This document shows, piece by piece, positions 11,674 to 25,433 of a stretch of DNA of 64,000 bases. How positions within the stretch are numbered: position 1 is the stretch's first letter; every line of letters starts with the position of its first letter. Under the pieces are notes generated by a model that saw nothing but the letters and a program-made list of their open reading frames with translations, was not told the origin of the DNA and searched no databases. The stretch spans positions 355,169,001 to 355,233,000 of the forward strand of contig NC_092333.1 in assembly GCF_046630445.1 (NCBI RefSeq). The letters run 5' to 3'. A program made the position numbers and the translations under genes. This DNA is from Rutidosis leptorrhynchoides. Taxonomy: Eukaryota; Streptophyta; Magnoliopsida; Asterales; Asteraceae.

Positions 11674-12142
11674 TGATCAATCCTAGATTATCCTATTAAG
11701 GTTAATTAAGGATTGAGTGCAATGAGGGGGTATCATGGATGTCGATTATGGTTTTGGGACCTTATTGTCATATTTCGTTAAGTGCTAAACGATCAACAAC
11801 CATGTCCCGGTCTTCGCAAATTACCTTAACCAAACAATGATCAAGTCTGGGGCAAAGTCACGAAAGAGATCAATATGGCTAGAGCAATTCTTCCAAAATC
11901 AACAACCTAAAATGAGAGGCCACGCTCCCTATTTATAGGCTCATGAGTTACGCGGAAGTAAGATGTGCGGGCACTTAAGAATTCCGCACAAACACTGCGA
12001 GAATCCTTCGCACTCTTTAATATTTCTGTGTAATCCTACCGCATTCATTTGGGCTTTACCGCAGTTTCAGTGTCTTGTGCTTTTGCCTTTAAATGCCTTT
12101 CCGCATTTAAAATGTACATATACATATGTATGTATATGATCA
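11674..12142 (-). repeat. 5' LTR of the Tat/Retand-like element
   Basis: About 469 bases with TGATCA at both ends. A minus-strand TATAAATAG box lies at 11937-11929, upstream of the PBS as expected. The outer end is inferred from the terminal repeat only. Confidence 0.65.
11929..11937 (-). promoter_or_regulatory. TATA box of minus-strand LTR
   Basis: TATAAATAG on the minus strand, with a short AT-poor leader following; it fits the U3/R junction of the 469-bp LTR. Confidence 0.6.
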
Positions 12143-12661
12143 GCCTGCAGCACCACAAATTCCGTAAACTCCATAACCACCTCAGATATCGACACCACAA
12201 TCCCCAACGGATATATTGAAATAATGAGTTATGATGTATTAACTCATTACTTCTGAAGAATTTATATGTATATTTTATATATATGAATTTTTTTAAAACC
12301 ACAATATATCTGTTCGTACTAAGCTATTACGTGTGAATTTTAAAGGGCAGATACTACTCGGTTAATTCATATTACTAATATGCTATGATGTACATCCTTC
12401 GTTAACAACTTAACAATCATCAACTATAATCTCTGCTTCAACTCAATAGATTCCATTTCATAATAAACCAAGTGTATTATTCAAATATATGTTTGATTTT
12501 ACACTTTCATTTTCGATGTACTCAAAACTTTCTAGAAAACATCATTCGTGCCTAGAGAAGTTCACAAGAATTCCACGAACGACAACATCATTCACCGAAG
12601 AAATATTAATAAAAATGAATAATGAAGTATTGATTCATAATTTCATTTACGTTGAAGAAAC
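12143..12661 (+). other. Remnant X: diverged internal piece of a non-autonomous chromovirus-like element
   Basis: No ORF is supported. Segments such as AATGAGTT..TATTAACTCATTA, TCTGAAGAA and a degenerate internal PPT-like AAGGGCAGATACTAC at about 12342 align by eye with the internal regions of D (18260-18480) and F (25290-25500). It is more diverged than those are from each other. Confidence 0.5.
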
Positions 12662-15111
12662 TGTAGTGACCCAGAAAATTTCGACTAATTTTAAACCAAA
12701 CTCTCGATACGATTTAATATCTTTGACACGATAAGCAAAGTCTGTTAGGTTGAGTCTCAAAAATTTTGAACTGTTTTCATATATTCAATTGACCTTCGAC
12801 TATTACCGACGATTCACGAACAATTAATTGTAAATAGATATGTGTGTATATATATAAATAATAATTGAAAGTATAATTTGAAATATTAAATGTTGTTGTT
12901 ATGAAATATGATATTATAATAATTATTATTTAAAAACATATCTATATATAAATAAAAGTATATTAAAAATAAATATTAAATAATTGTATTACTCGTTTGA
13001 TGTTTCGATCGTTATTAAGCAAGTTAAATTCGAACTTATATGATTCTAAAATAATCGGTGATCCGAAATTGTGTTCGATGAATTATAGACTTATTAAAAA
13101 TGAATTTAGGAACTATTTGGTAAGTTTTAAAACTTTTTATATTTTACCTGGGATCGGGAGTGGACAGTGAGTAAAATTTTGTTTAATAATTAATGATCGA
13201 CTTTGATACCATAATGACCAAAATAAATAAAGACATTTAATTTAAAACATGAGATTTTTCAGAGGACTTTTATCCGCCACTGATTAATAACGGAATACAA
13301 AATTTAGTCCGTGATAGATGACGGCTAAGTAACTTACACGTTTCTAATTTTTTTCTTCTTTGATTATTATAATTAATATTATATATTATATATATTCCTG
13401 TTCTAAATTGATCCGTGATTGAAATCTATTATTGCATATGATTACTTTGTGTTTGCTTGTATCAATCCACAATCTCTGACTCTATAAATTTAATATACAT
13501 ATGCATATGCAAGACATACATATTAAACTTCACCCATCACTTTCAAACTTACATTGTACTTATATCCCATTCTCAATTGATCAACCTCCATCACTCACCA
13601 TCCATCGACACCTCCACCACCGGAGTCATCATCTTCGTTAAACACCTTTCTTATTTGTTCGACCCATAACCATCACCACTTGAAACCGCCACCCTAAACC
13701 ACTTACTATTTCGTTTATGTTTATGATCGAGAACCCTCACCACATCTCCCTCTTTATCTATCTCTCCTATTTTTAATCACGACCACTCGAACCACCACCT
13801 ATGTCTTCCCATTGAAACCCACAACTAAACCCCATCAACCAATCCATATGAACATATCTGTTATTTGTTATTTTCGAATCAACCACCATTGCTTAAAATA
13901 TGCTTCTGCCATACAACCGAGGACCCAAAACATCATTATAAACTGACTACGACTCACTGTTACTGCAACATGTATGTTTTCTATTACTTTTACTCGACTA
14001 CAATTGATACTAGCTCTTGTTTCTACTACTACAATTAACGACGAAACATCACACAAACCACCATCACTTGTTAAATATTATTGCTCGCCTATTTCTACTC
14101 TTGGTTCGGTTCAACCAACGACTATCGAAACCCACACTAAGATTTCTGTTGTTAGCAGATAACCACCATTGCTTTATATATATTTTTTTACTCCATCACT
14201 CAACCTATCATCATATTTACGATGTACGTTTTTGTTTCTGAACCGAGACCAAAACACTACCACTACCTTAATTATAAACCAACAAACACCACCCATCAAT
14301 CCCACATCATCTTCGATCAACCGTCACCCATTTAACCCTCACGAATCCATCAAAAACTCACTCAAGATCACAACCCATATCACTACCTATCTCTCTCCTG
14401 TTTATGACCGATCAATCAACATAAAAGGTTGTTGTTGCTATTTCTTTATTTATTCGAACACAACCACAACTACTACTATTTATTGTTGCTACTACTAGTC
14501 ACTGTAAAACCAACCTGTAATCTCCTTAAAAGTATCTGCTGCTGCTCGCCATTATTCTATTTCCGTTTCCTTTCCATCACAAGTAGCTGCAAAATTTTTT
14601 GTTTTTAATATTATAATAGTGAAGAATGAGGATGATTATGATTCATGATAATGACAAATAGAATGATGATGTTAAAATGAGCTGTAAAGATGAAGAGATA
14701 GCGACTGTATTTTTTTTCTTTGTTTCTTTATTCCATTCTAAAAGTACAAAACCCAAACCCACAAGTGGCGGCTGTTGTTTTCCTATTATTCGTTCCTGTT
14801 TCAATATTATTGGGCTGAGAACCTTGAGTTTAAGTACTGGGCCAAGATCCAACAACCCTTCTTCTGTTGGACTGCTGCTATGCTCGATGTATCTGTTGTT
14901 GTTCGAAAACCCAATAGTTTTCCATTTTAATCGAAACCCTTTCTGCTGCTGTTTACTTTGGGATTATATTACAGAAATGAAATGTTGATGGCATGTTATG
15001 ATGAAACACAATCATGGTTATAAAATACCTCTGATCGATTTGTTGAAGAAAAAGAAACAGATAGATATAATGGTTAATATATATAGGATAGGAATGATTT
15101 CAGAAAAACGT

Positions 15112-15179
15112 ATTAGCTCAGATGGTTTGGGTGTAAGTTAGGGGAACGAGAGGTCGCGTGTTCGATCCCTGCTGATGGC
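15112..15179 (+). repeat. tRNA-derived SINE-like block in D 5' LTR
   Basis: TTAGCTCAGATGG resembles a Pol III A box and GTGTTCGATCCC a B box, spaced as in a tRNA gene, followed by a T run and the TTA microsatellite. There is no proper cloverleaf, so it is not called a tRNA gene. It is present at the same place in the other D LTR (23129-23195), and a related block is in the G LTRs. Confidence 0.6.
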
Positions 15180-15223
15180 ATTTTTTTTTTCTTTCAAAGC
15201 CTACTTATATGAGGTAGTTTTTC

Positions 15224-15338
<115 letters not shown>

Positions 15339-17215
15339 GTAATCATTATTATTGTTATTATTAGTATTGTTATCATGGTTATTACTATTATTATTAATAT
15401 TACAATTATCATTATTGTTATTACTATTATTATCATGATATATTAGAATTATTATTATTAATTAGTAATATTAATAATTAGTATTATTATTAAATGTAAT
15501 TAATATTATCATTATCCTAAATATTATCATTTACTTAGTTATTATTAAAAGAATAAGTATTATTATTGTTATTATGAATACGATTAAGATTATTGTTATT
15601 ATATATTCATTAATATTAATATTATTATTGTTATCTATATCAAAATCAATAAATGTAGTTTTATTTAAAAATCTTATAATTATTAATACTATTAATATAG
15701 GTATTACTATTAACAAAATGATTATGATTATTATTATTATTATTAGGAGAATGATACAAATTATTATTATTTTCATTAATATTAGTACTTGTATCATTTT
15801 ATAATTATTAGTATTATAAATATTAATAAAAGTATTATTATGATTAGGATTATTATTATTATGAGTATCATTTAATGAACTATTACTAAAATTATTATTA
15901 TTAGTAATATCATAAGTATTATTAAATCATGATCATTATTATTAATATGATTATCATTATTAGTATTGTTATTATTAAAAATTGTTAACATTATTATCAT
16001 TCTTACTAAAATTATTATTTTACTATCATTAAAACTACCATTATTATTATTATCAGTATTATCTATATTATTATTATTAACATAATTATGATTACAAAAA
16101 TAAAAGTTTTTAAGGTTATAGGTATAAAAATAAAGATTTTATATACAAGATGATATTTAAATTACATGACTTAACTATATTAATATATCTACATATATAA
16201 AATGAAAATATATAAATAAATAATGAAATCTATAAATTATTAATATAACAAATACATCATTAATAATAAATAGATTTATTCGATTACGAGTATATGTTTT
16301 AATATATATACAAATGATATAGGTTCGTGAATCTAAATCCAACCCTGCATTGTTCAGTATCGTCGTATGAATATTTTTACTACAAAATATTGGATTGTGA
16401 GTTTCATTACTCCCCTTTTAAATGCTTTTGCAATATATATTTGTGGGACTGAGAATACAAGCGCTGCTTTTATAAATGTTTTACAAAATAGACACAAGTA
16501 ATTGAAACTACATTATATGGTTGAATGATCGAAGCCGAATATGCCCCTTTTACTTGGTAACCTAAGAATTAGTAAACCAGTCTACTAATTGACCCGAATC
16601 CTAAAGATAGATCTATTGGGCCTAACAAACCCCATCCGTTGTAGCGGATGCTTTAGTACTTCGATGTTGTTTTTATCATGTCCGATGGATGTCCCGGAAT
16701 GATAGGGGATATTCTTATATGCATCTTGTTAATGTCGGTTACTAGGTGTTCAATCCATATGAATGATTTTTATCTCTATGCATGGGACGTATATTTATGA
16801 GAAATGAAAATGAAAATCTTGTGGTCTATTAAAATGATGGAAATGATTATTTATGTTAAACTAATGAACTCACCAACCTTTTGGTTGACACTTTAAAGCA
16901 TGTTTATTCTCAGGTATGAAAGAAATCTTCCGCTGTGCATTTGCTCATTTTAGGGATATTACTTGGAGTCATTCATGACATATTTCAAAAGACGTTGCAT
17001 TCGAGTCATTGAGTTCATCAAGATTATTATTAAGTCAATTATAGTTCGATATATTATGAAATGGTATGCATGCCGTCAACTTTCGATGAAATGAAAGTTT
17101 ATCTTTTAAAAATGAATGCAATGTTTGTAAAATGTATCATATAGAGGTCAAGTACCTCGCTATGTAACCAAATGTATTGTATTCGTCCTTATAGATTAGG
17201 ACGGGTCGCTTCATG

Positions 17216-17227
17216 TGGTATCAGAGC
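17216..17227 (+). other. Element D primer binding site (initiator Met tRNA type)
   Basis: TGGTATCAGAGC begins two bases after the LTR end and is complementary to the 3' end of plant initiator-Met tRNA. Confidence 0.85.
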
Positions 17228-17621
17228 GGTGGTCTTAGCGAAACAGGTCTTGCATTAGTGTGTCTAACTGATAGTTGTTTAGATGCATTAGTGAGTCTGG
17301 ACTTCGACCGTGTCTGCATGTCAAAAGTTTTCCTTATCATTTCTAGTCGGAAATCATCTGCTTATCATCCTTAGGAAATTACATGTTTATCATTCTTAGT
17401 TTAGACATATCTTACTGCCTCTATTGCATAGACAGTGTATAGATAAATTCATATCTTAGCGTATCTGTTATTGTTACTTTTGCCTGACAGCTTCCGTAGA
17501 TTCCTCCGTAACTTATGGGATTTTAGTATTATATATTCATATGTAAATTATGTATTGTAGGGTGCTAATCTACATCCTATAATCTATTTCTTATTGAAAA
17601 TCCTTCATTTGATCATACGAG

Positions 17622-18215
17622 ATGAATCCCTCAACCAGTTCGAGTCCCTCAGATTTCGATAGCTATTCCGATAGTTATTCCGACAGTTATTCTGACATGG
17701 ATGTTCACCTAAGCTCCGGAAGGAGCGTCACCAGAATGAATCAACCAATCAGCCATCCCCAATTCATCTGATGGGCTCATAGTCGACTTAATCAATGGAG
17801 ACGCGAAGAAGGTGATCCTTTTCACCAACCGAATTTACCTCTTGGCGATGAACCTGAAGCACTTACCGGCGAACCTATCTGAAACACCATTTTCACTCTC
17901 ATTTCCTGAATATCTCACCATGACTATATACTATCTCAAATTCTAAACCTTATATATCCACTCGTTCCGACCGATAATCATCCAGGAATAATGGAAGAAG
18001 TCAACGAACTTCGAGCTTGAGTAATCAATTTGGAGAATATGGTGCAAAATTTACAAGCTTCAGCAACATCACCGGTACCAACAGTACCATCAATAAACAG
18101 CACCAGTACCATCAACAATCCATGCCTCAACATCTCATTCTGTACCCCGAGTATAATCATCGTTCTACATGACGTTCTACATCATTTATCCTTGTTCGAC
18201 GTGATGATTATGTAA
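17622..18215 (+). pseudogene. Leader ORF of element D, ~197 codons with four CGA-to-TGA-type stops
   Basis: A single frame opens at ATG 17622 with a Ser/Asp/Tyr repeat (three SDSY-type units) and continues to a stop at 18213-18215. It is interrupted by TGA at 17769, 17880, 17907 and 18018. At the last three positions the G copy has CGA, as expected for CpG deamination. The stop at 17769 (codon 50) is shared with G. The later part holds a short leucine-heptad stretch, VNELRA.VINLENMVQN, a probable coiled coil. It lies between PBS and the internal PPT-like motif, the same place as the 204-residue ORF of C2. Function unknown. Confidence 0.7.
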
Positions 18216-18392
18216 TCTCTAATATTTTAGAGATTATATATTCATGTTCAAACGGTAAATCAAATGAGTTTAATATCATATTAACTCATTAAATCTATAT
18301 TACATCTGAAGAAAATATATATATGTAAGTATATTTTCATAAATATTGTAATTAAAAATTCTTTTGTACAAACTGTTAATGGTGAAAATATT

Positions 18393-18406
18393 TTAACGGG
18401 TAGGTA
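18393..18406 (+). other. Internal PPT-like motif in D
   Basis: TTAACGGGTAGGTA, identical to the 14 bases of D's 3' PPT at 20660-20673 but lying 2.3 kb upstream. Equivalent internal copies occur in F, G and C2. Confidence 0.75.
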
Positions 18407-19379
18407 ATACCTTAGAAATATTTAGATTTTACATTAATAAGTTACACTGTACATTCTTCGAATCTGATTCAACAGTCATTTACTATCCTACTTACATCCA
18501 CCAATATACGTATTCGTTCACCACAGAATAACCATTTTCATTCAATTTCATATTTGGATTTTGACTTATCAAAATCCAACAAGTGGCATAATGAAGAAAT
18601 CATTGGACAAAATAAAATTTATTAGAAACAAACAAATTAACTATGAGAAATTCTGTTAAGAATCCACGCTAACAAAGTCCTAGCTAACTGTTCCTAGCTA
18701 ACTGATTAATTCCGTATTACATTTTATTTATCGCAATTTAAATATCGCAATTTATATTCTCGCAATGTCATTTAATTTCTGTTATTTATTTTACGCACTT
18801 TAAATATCGGGACACGTATACAAGGTTTTGACATATCATATCGATGCATCTATATATATTATTTGGAATAACCATAGACACTCTATATGCAGTAATGATA
18901 GAGTTAGCTATACAGGGTTGAGGTTGATTCTTAAATAATATATATACGTTGAGTTGTGATCGAGTCTGAGACATGTACACGGGTCACGATAAATATTAAT
19001 TAATTCGAATATTATATATTAAACTATATATGAATTATTGGACTGTTAACTGTGGACTATCAACTGTGGACTAATAACATTGGACAATTAAAATGAATTA
19101 AAATATTGATTATAACATATGAAACTAAACATTTCTTTAAGTTTGCCACTTGACTTCATCTTAAACCTCATTTGTATCTTGACGATTACAATCTGCGTTC
19201 AAACCATTCAAAATTCTTGAAAACACCTCAATCGAGAGAATGAACCAACTGCATCTCACCTACGGAAGAAAAGATTTATGCATATAGTTATGCACCTGAA
19301 AAACTCTCAGAACCTGAGTAAACGTTTAAAACGTATATGTGCTAGCTCCTTTGGCATTGTTATTATAGAAAATAACGTT

Positions 19380-19560
19380 TCAATTCTTTTTCACAATAGT
19401 CAGTTTTGTCACAGCTCCAGCAAGTCAACTTCGACTTTTCGTTCGAATCAACCTTATTATAACTTGGATATATACGTTTGCCATTGTTATTGTTACCAGG
19501 AAACCTTTTATATCCCACCATATTACCAGCAGACGTACCAGCAATCTAGTTGCTCCTTGG
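19380..19560 (-). pseudogene. Antisense CCHC zinc-knuckle remnant in D
   Basis: On the strand opposite to the element the sequence reads GNNNNGKRIYPSYNK, then KSKLTCWSCDKTDYCEK, resembling a nucleocapsid linker and a decayed zinc knuckle (second Cys pair present, His and last Cys altered). A stop lies upstream. The same antisense segment occurs in F and G. Confidence 0.5.
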
Positions 19561-19703
19561 CTTAAATCTCTCTAACAAATCACTATATTTATCTATTGAA
19601 GTCTTATCATGAACTCATCGGCATCTTGTAAAGACAATTACCATACCAAATACCGGGAGGCATCAATCGATAATCTCGAATTCCTCAGCGATTCTACGAC
19701 AAC

Positions 19704-19804
<101 letters not shown>

Positions 19805-19835
19805 CTCCTGGATTTACAAAACTTCAATTCTGAAT

Positions 19836-19900
19836 TTCTGAAAAGTGCTTTAGCCTATGAATCAGTTTTATGAGTTTTGAAAAAGCTGATGAATTCTTTA
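19836..19900 (+). pseudogene. Deleted poly(A)-binding-protein-like fragment in D
   Basis: The plus strand reads SFEKADE followed by FFSEYLAPY. In F and G a longer PABP-like stretch separates these two parts; D appears to have lost it, possibly by recombination between two GATGAA copies. Recognition depends on comparison with F and G. Confidence 0.45.
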
Positions 19901-20659
19901 GCGAATACCTTGCTCCTTACTCTAAATCCTTGCGGACGAATTTCTTCATCATCTTCTGATCTTATATATTTTAAATTCTAAGATATCATCGTATCTTTCG
20001 TTATAAATATCTTAGATATTTCTGAAGATACCTTCATAAATATATTTGTTCGAAATTATATATCTTCGTGCTATCCGTGTTACGTCATAAAGGAAACTAT
20101 TTTAGTTTCTAAATTTCTTTAAAAATTCGAGTTTGAATTATGAATGGTTTCTGGAGAAGTGTTGGGAATTGAAGCATGAGTTAGTATAATATAATGACGT
20201 CAGGCCAACGTGGTTATATTACAGTAAGTCATGCTGAATTTCTAATGGAATGTGATGATGGTTCACAGATCTTACCCTCATCATGTGCCATGTTACATAA
20301 CTCTTTCATTCTACTTAACCTCTAAATATATCAAGAGATTATTTTCTTGATAGTTCTATCCTTACCGTGATTCCAACAGTTTGCTAATTAATCATGATAT
20401 TACATTTTCTTTCTGGTTAGAAGATTTCCTTAAATTCCTTGAATTTCGAAAAGCAACCATGACTACGTCAAAAGTCAAGACGAATATTTATTTCTCATTT
20501 CACTCTTTTGTGATAGTTTCATTCGTACTCTTTGCATGATCGAATTATCTTATCTATATTATGCAACGGTGATAAAATTCTATTTTATCAACTCCTATTC
20601 GTCATGAAAACATTTTTAATGTTAGCCATGACGACATCAAATTTCGGGACGAAATTTCT

Positions 20660-20674
20660 TTAACGGGTAGGTAC
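20660..20674 (+). promoter_or_regulatory. Element D 3' polypurine tract
   Basis: TTAACGGGTAGGTAC lies directly before the 3' LTR and is preceded by the palindrome AAATTTCGGGACGAAATTT, both shared with F, G, C1 and C2 (with small changes). Confidence 0.75.
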
Positions 20675-23128
20675 TGTAGTGACCCAGAAAATTTTGACTA
20701 ATTTTAAACCAAACTCTCGATACGATTTAATATCTTTGATACGATAAGCAAAGTCTGTTAGGTTGAGTCTAAAAATTTTTGAACTGTTTTCATATATTCA
20801 ATTGAGCTTCGACTATTCCCGACGATTCACGAACAATTAATTGTAAATAGATATGTGTGTATATATATAAATAATAATTGAAAGTATAATTTAAAATATT
20901 AAATGTTGTTGTTATGAAATATGACATTATAATAATTATTATTTAAAAACATATCTATATATAAATAAAAGTATATTAAAAATAAATATTAAATAATTGT
21001 ATTACTCGTTTGATGTTTCGATCGTTATTAAGCAAGTTAAATTCGAACTTATATGATTCTAAAATAATCGGTGATCCGAAATTGTGTTCTATGAATTATA
21101 GACTTATTAAAAATGAATTTAGGAACTATTTGGTAAGTTTTAAAACTTTTTATATTTTACCTGGGATCGGGAGTGGACAGTGAGTAAAATTTTGTTTAAT
21201 AATTAATGATCGAATTTGATACCATAATGACTAAAATAAATAAAGACATTTAATTTAAAACATGGGATTTTTCAGAGGACTTTTATCCGCCACTGATTAA
21301 CAACGAATACGAAATTTAGTCCGTGATAGATGGCGGCTAAGTAACTTACACGTTCCTAATTTTTTTCTTCTTTGATTATTATAATTAATATTATATATTA
21401 TATATATTCCTGTTCTAAATTGATGCGTGATTGAAATCTAATATTGCATATGATTACTTTGTGTTTGCTTGTATCAATCCACAATCTCTGACTCTATAAA
21501 TTTAATATACATATGCATATGCAAGACATACATATTAAACTTCACCCACCATTTTCAAACTTACATTGTACTTATATCCCATTGTCAATTGATCAACCTC
21601 CATCACTCACCATCCATCGACACTTCCACCACCGGAGTCATCATCTTCGTTAAACACCTTTCTTATTTGTTCGACCCATAACCATCACCACTTGAAACTG
21701 CCACCCTAAACCACTTACTATTTCGTTTATGTTTATGATCGAGAACCCTCACCACATCTCCCTCTTTATCTATCTCTCCTATTCTTAATCACGACCACTC
21801 GAACCACCACCTATGTCTTCCCATTGAAACCCACAACCAAACCCCATCAACCAATCCATACGAACATATCTGTTATATGTTATTTTTGAATCAACCACCA
21901 TTGCTTAAAATATGCTTCTGCCATACAACCGAGGACCCAAAACATCATTATAAACTGACTACGACTCACTGTTACTGCAACATGTATGTTTGCTATTACT
22001 TTTACTCGACTACAATTGATACTAGCTCTTGTTTCTACTACTTCAATTAACGACGAAACATCACATAAACCACCATCACTTGTTAAATATTATTGCTCGC
22101 CTATTTCTACTCTTGGTTCGGTTCAACCAACGACTATCGAAACCCACACTAAGATTTCTGTTGTTATCCGATAACCACCATTGCTTTATATATATATATT
22201 TTTTTACTCCATCACTCAACCTATCATCATATTTACGGTGTACGTTTTTATTTCTGAACCGAGACCAAAACACTACCACCACCTTAATTATAAACTAACA
22301 AATACCACCCATTAATCCCACATCATCTTCGATCAACTGTCACCCATTTAACACTTACGAATCCATCAAAAACCCACTCAAGATCACAACCCATATCACT
22401 ACCTATCTCTCTCCTGTTTATGACCGATCAATGAACATAAAAGATTGTTGTTGCTATTTCTTTCTTTATTCGAACACAACCATAACTACTACTATTTATT
22501 GTTGCTACTACTAGTCGCTGTAAAACCAACCTGTAATCTCCTTAAAAGTATCTACTGTTGCTCGCCATTATTCTGTTTCTGTTTCCTTTCCATCACAAGT
22601 AGCTGCAAAAATTTTTGTTTTTAATATTATAATAGTGAAGAATGAGGATGATTATGATTCATGATAATGACAAATAGAATGATGATGTTAAAATGAGCTG
22701 TAAAGATAAAGAGATAGTGACTGTATTTTTTTTCTTTGTTTCTTTATTCCATTCGAAAAGTACCAGACCCAAACCCACAAGTGGCGGCTGTTGTTTTCCT
22801 GTTATTCATTCCTGTTTCAATATTATTGGGCCGAGAACCTTGAGTTTAAGTACTGGGCCAAGATCCAATAACCCTTCTTCTGTTGGACTGCTGCTATGCT
22901 CGATGTATCTGTTTTTGTTCGAAAACCCAGTTGTTTTCCATTTTAATCGAAACCCTTTCTGCTGCTGTTCACATCGGGATTATATTACAGAAACGAAATG
23001 TTGATGGCATGTTATGATGAAACACAATCATGGTTATAAAATACCTCTGATCGATTTGTTGAAGAAAAAGAAACAGATAGATATAATGGTTAATATATAT
23101 AGGATAGGAATGATTTCAGAAAAACATA

Positions 23129-23195
23129 TTAGCTCAGATGGTTTGGGTGTAAGTTAGGGGAACGAAAGGTCGCGTGTTCGATCCCTGCTGATGGC
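23129..23195 (+). repeat. tRNA-derived SINE-like block in D 3' LTR
   Basis: Second copy of the A-box and B-box bearing segment (B box about 23173-23184), nearly identical to 15112-15179, as expected from LTR duplication. Confidence 0.6.
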
Positions 23196-23235
23196 TTTTT
23201 TTTTTCCTTTCAAAGCCTACTTATATGAGGTAGTA

Positions 23236-23251
23236 GTTATTATTATTATTA

Positions 23252-23331
<80 letters not shown>
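23236..23331 (+). repeat. (TTA)n microsatellite
   Basis: Follows the tRNA-like block as in the 5' LTR; lengths differ slightly between the two LTRs. Confidence 0.95.
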
Positions 23332-25418
23332 GTTATTGTTATTGTTATCATTATTATTGTTATTATTAGTATTGTTATCATGGTTATTACTATTATTATT
23401 AATATTACAATTATCATTATTGTTATTACTATTATTATCATGAAATATTAGATTTATTATTATTAATTAGTAATATTAACAATAAGTATTATTATTAAAT
23501 GTAATTAATATTATCATTATCCTAAATATTATCATTCACTTAGTTATTATTAAAAGAATAAGTATTATTATTCTTATTATGAATACGATATTATTGTTAT
23601 TATATATTCATTAATATTAATATTGTTATTGTTATCTATATCAAAATCAATAAATGTAGTTTTATTTAAAAATCTTATAATTATTAATACTATTAATATA
23701 TTTAATACTATTAACAAAATGATTATGATTATTATTATTATTATTATTATTATTAGGAGAATGATAAAAAATTATTATTATTTTCATTAATATTAGTAGT
23801 TGTATCATTTTATAATTATTAGTATTATTAATATTAATAAAAGTATTATTATGATTAGGATTATTATTATTATGAGTATCATTTAATGAACTATTACTAA
23901 AATTATTATTATTAGTAATAACATAAGTATTATTAAATCATGATCATTATTATTAATATGATTATCATTATTAGTATTATTATTATTAAAAATTGTTAAC
24001 ATTATTATCATTCTTACTAAAATTATTATTTTACTATCATTAAAACTACCATTATTATTATTATTATCGGTATTATCTATATTATAATTATTAACATAAT
24101 TATGATTACAAAAATAAAAGTTTTTAAGGTTATAGGTATAAAAATAAAGATTTTATATACAAGATGATATTTAAATTACATGACTTAACTATATTAATAT
24201 ATCTACATATATAAAATGAAAATATATAAATAAATAATGAAATCTATAAATTATTAATATAACAAATATATCATTAATAATAAATAGATTTATTCGATTA
24301 TGAGTATATGTTTTAATATATATACAAATGATATAGGTTCGTGAATCCAAGGCCAACCCTGCATTGTTCAGTATCGTCGTATGAATATTTTTACTACAAA
24401 ATATCGGATTGTGAGTTTCATTACTCCCTTTTTAAATGCTTTTGCAATATATATTTTTGAGACTGAGAATACATGTGCTACTTTTATAAATGTTTTACGA
24501 AATAGACACAAGTAATCGAAACTACATCATATGGTTGAATGATCGAAGCCGAATATACCCCTTTTGCTTGGTAACCTAAGAATTAGTAAACCAGTCTACT
24601 AATTGACGCGAATCCTAAAGATAGATCTATTGGGCCTAACAAACCCCATCCGTTGTAGTGGATGCTTTAGTACTTCGATGTTATTTTTATCATATCCGAT
24701 GGATGTCCCAGAATGATAGGGGATATTCTTATAAGCATCTTGTTAATGTCGGTTACCAGGTGTTCAATCCATATGAATGATTTTTGTCTCAATGCATGGG
24801 ACGTATATTTATGAGAAATGAAAATGAAAATCTTGTGGTCTATTAAAATGATGGAAATGATTATTTGTGTTAAACTAATGAACTCACCAACCTTTTGGTT
24901 GACACTTTAAAGCATGTTTATTCTCAGGTATGAAAGAAATCTTTCGCTGTGCATTTGCTCATTTTAGGGATATTACTTGGAGTCATTCATGACATATTTC
25001 AAAAGACGTTGCATTCGAGTCGTTGAGTTCATCAAGATTATTATTAAGTCAATTATAGTTGGATATATTATGAAATGGTATGCATGTCATCAAATTTCGA
25101 TGAAATGAAAGTTTGTCTTTTAAAAATGAATGCAATGTTTGTAAAATGTATCATATATTGGTCAAGTACCTCGCGATGTAGCCAAATGTATTGTATTCGT
25201 CCTTATAGATTAGGATTGGTCGCTTCAGAAATACTCTGCAAAATTATGTAATCTCTAAAGTTTAGGGATTATTCATTTTTAGTTCCAGCCAAAATCAAAT
25301 GATTTAATAGTATATTAACCCATGAAATCTATATTACATCTGCAGAAAATATACATACATATATTTTCATAAAGACTGTAATAAAAATTCTCTTGTACAA
25401 CATGTTACTTGTGAAACT

Positions 25419-25433
25419 TTTAACGGGTAGGTA
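25419..25433 (+). other. Internal PPT-like motif in F
   Basis: TTTAACGGGTAGGTA followed by ATACCCG. It corresponds to the internal motif of D and G, 2.4 kb upstream of F's real PPT. Confidence 0.75.

Larger units (their letters stand above)
10264..12142 (-). mobile_element. Tat/Retand-like Ty3/gypsy element, 5' portion only
   Basis: Read on the minus strand it shows a 5' LTR (12142 to 11674), a TGGCGCC-type primer binding site, a leader and gag. The remainder has been displaced beyond the left edge of the window by the Athila insertion. The LTR has perfect TGATCA ends on both sides. Confidence 0.75.
20675..25227 (+). repeat. Element D 3' LTR
   Basis: 4553 bases, starting TGTAGTGACCCAG and ending GGTCGCTTCA, colinear with the 5' LTR and including the tRNA-like block at 23129-23195 and a TTA tract at about 23236-23331. 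Confidence 0.88.

Noticed and set aside
14643..14988. Overlapping ORFs of 70-103 codons in the D LTRs (also 22693-23004)
   Set aside because: No domain, present on both strands, and differences between LTR copies are not biased to silent sites by eye.
15112..15179. Functional tRNA gene
   Set aside because: Only A-box and B-box-like stretches are present; no convincing acceptor or anticodon stem, and it sits in a repeated LTR.
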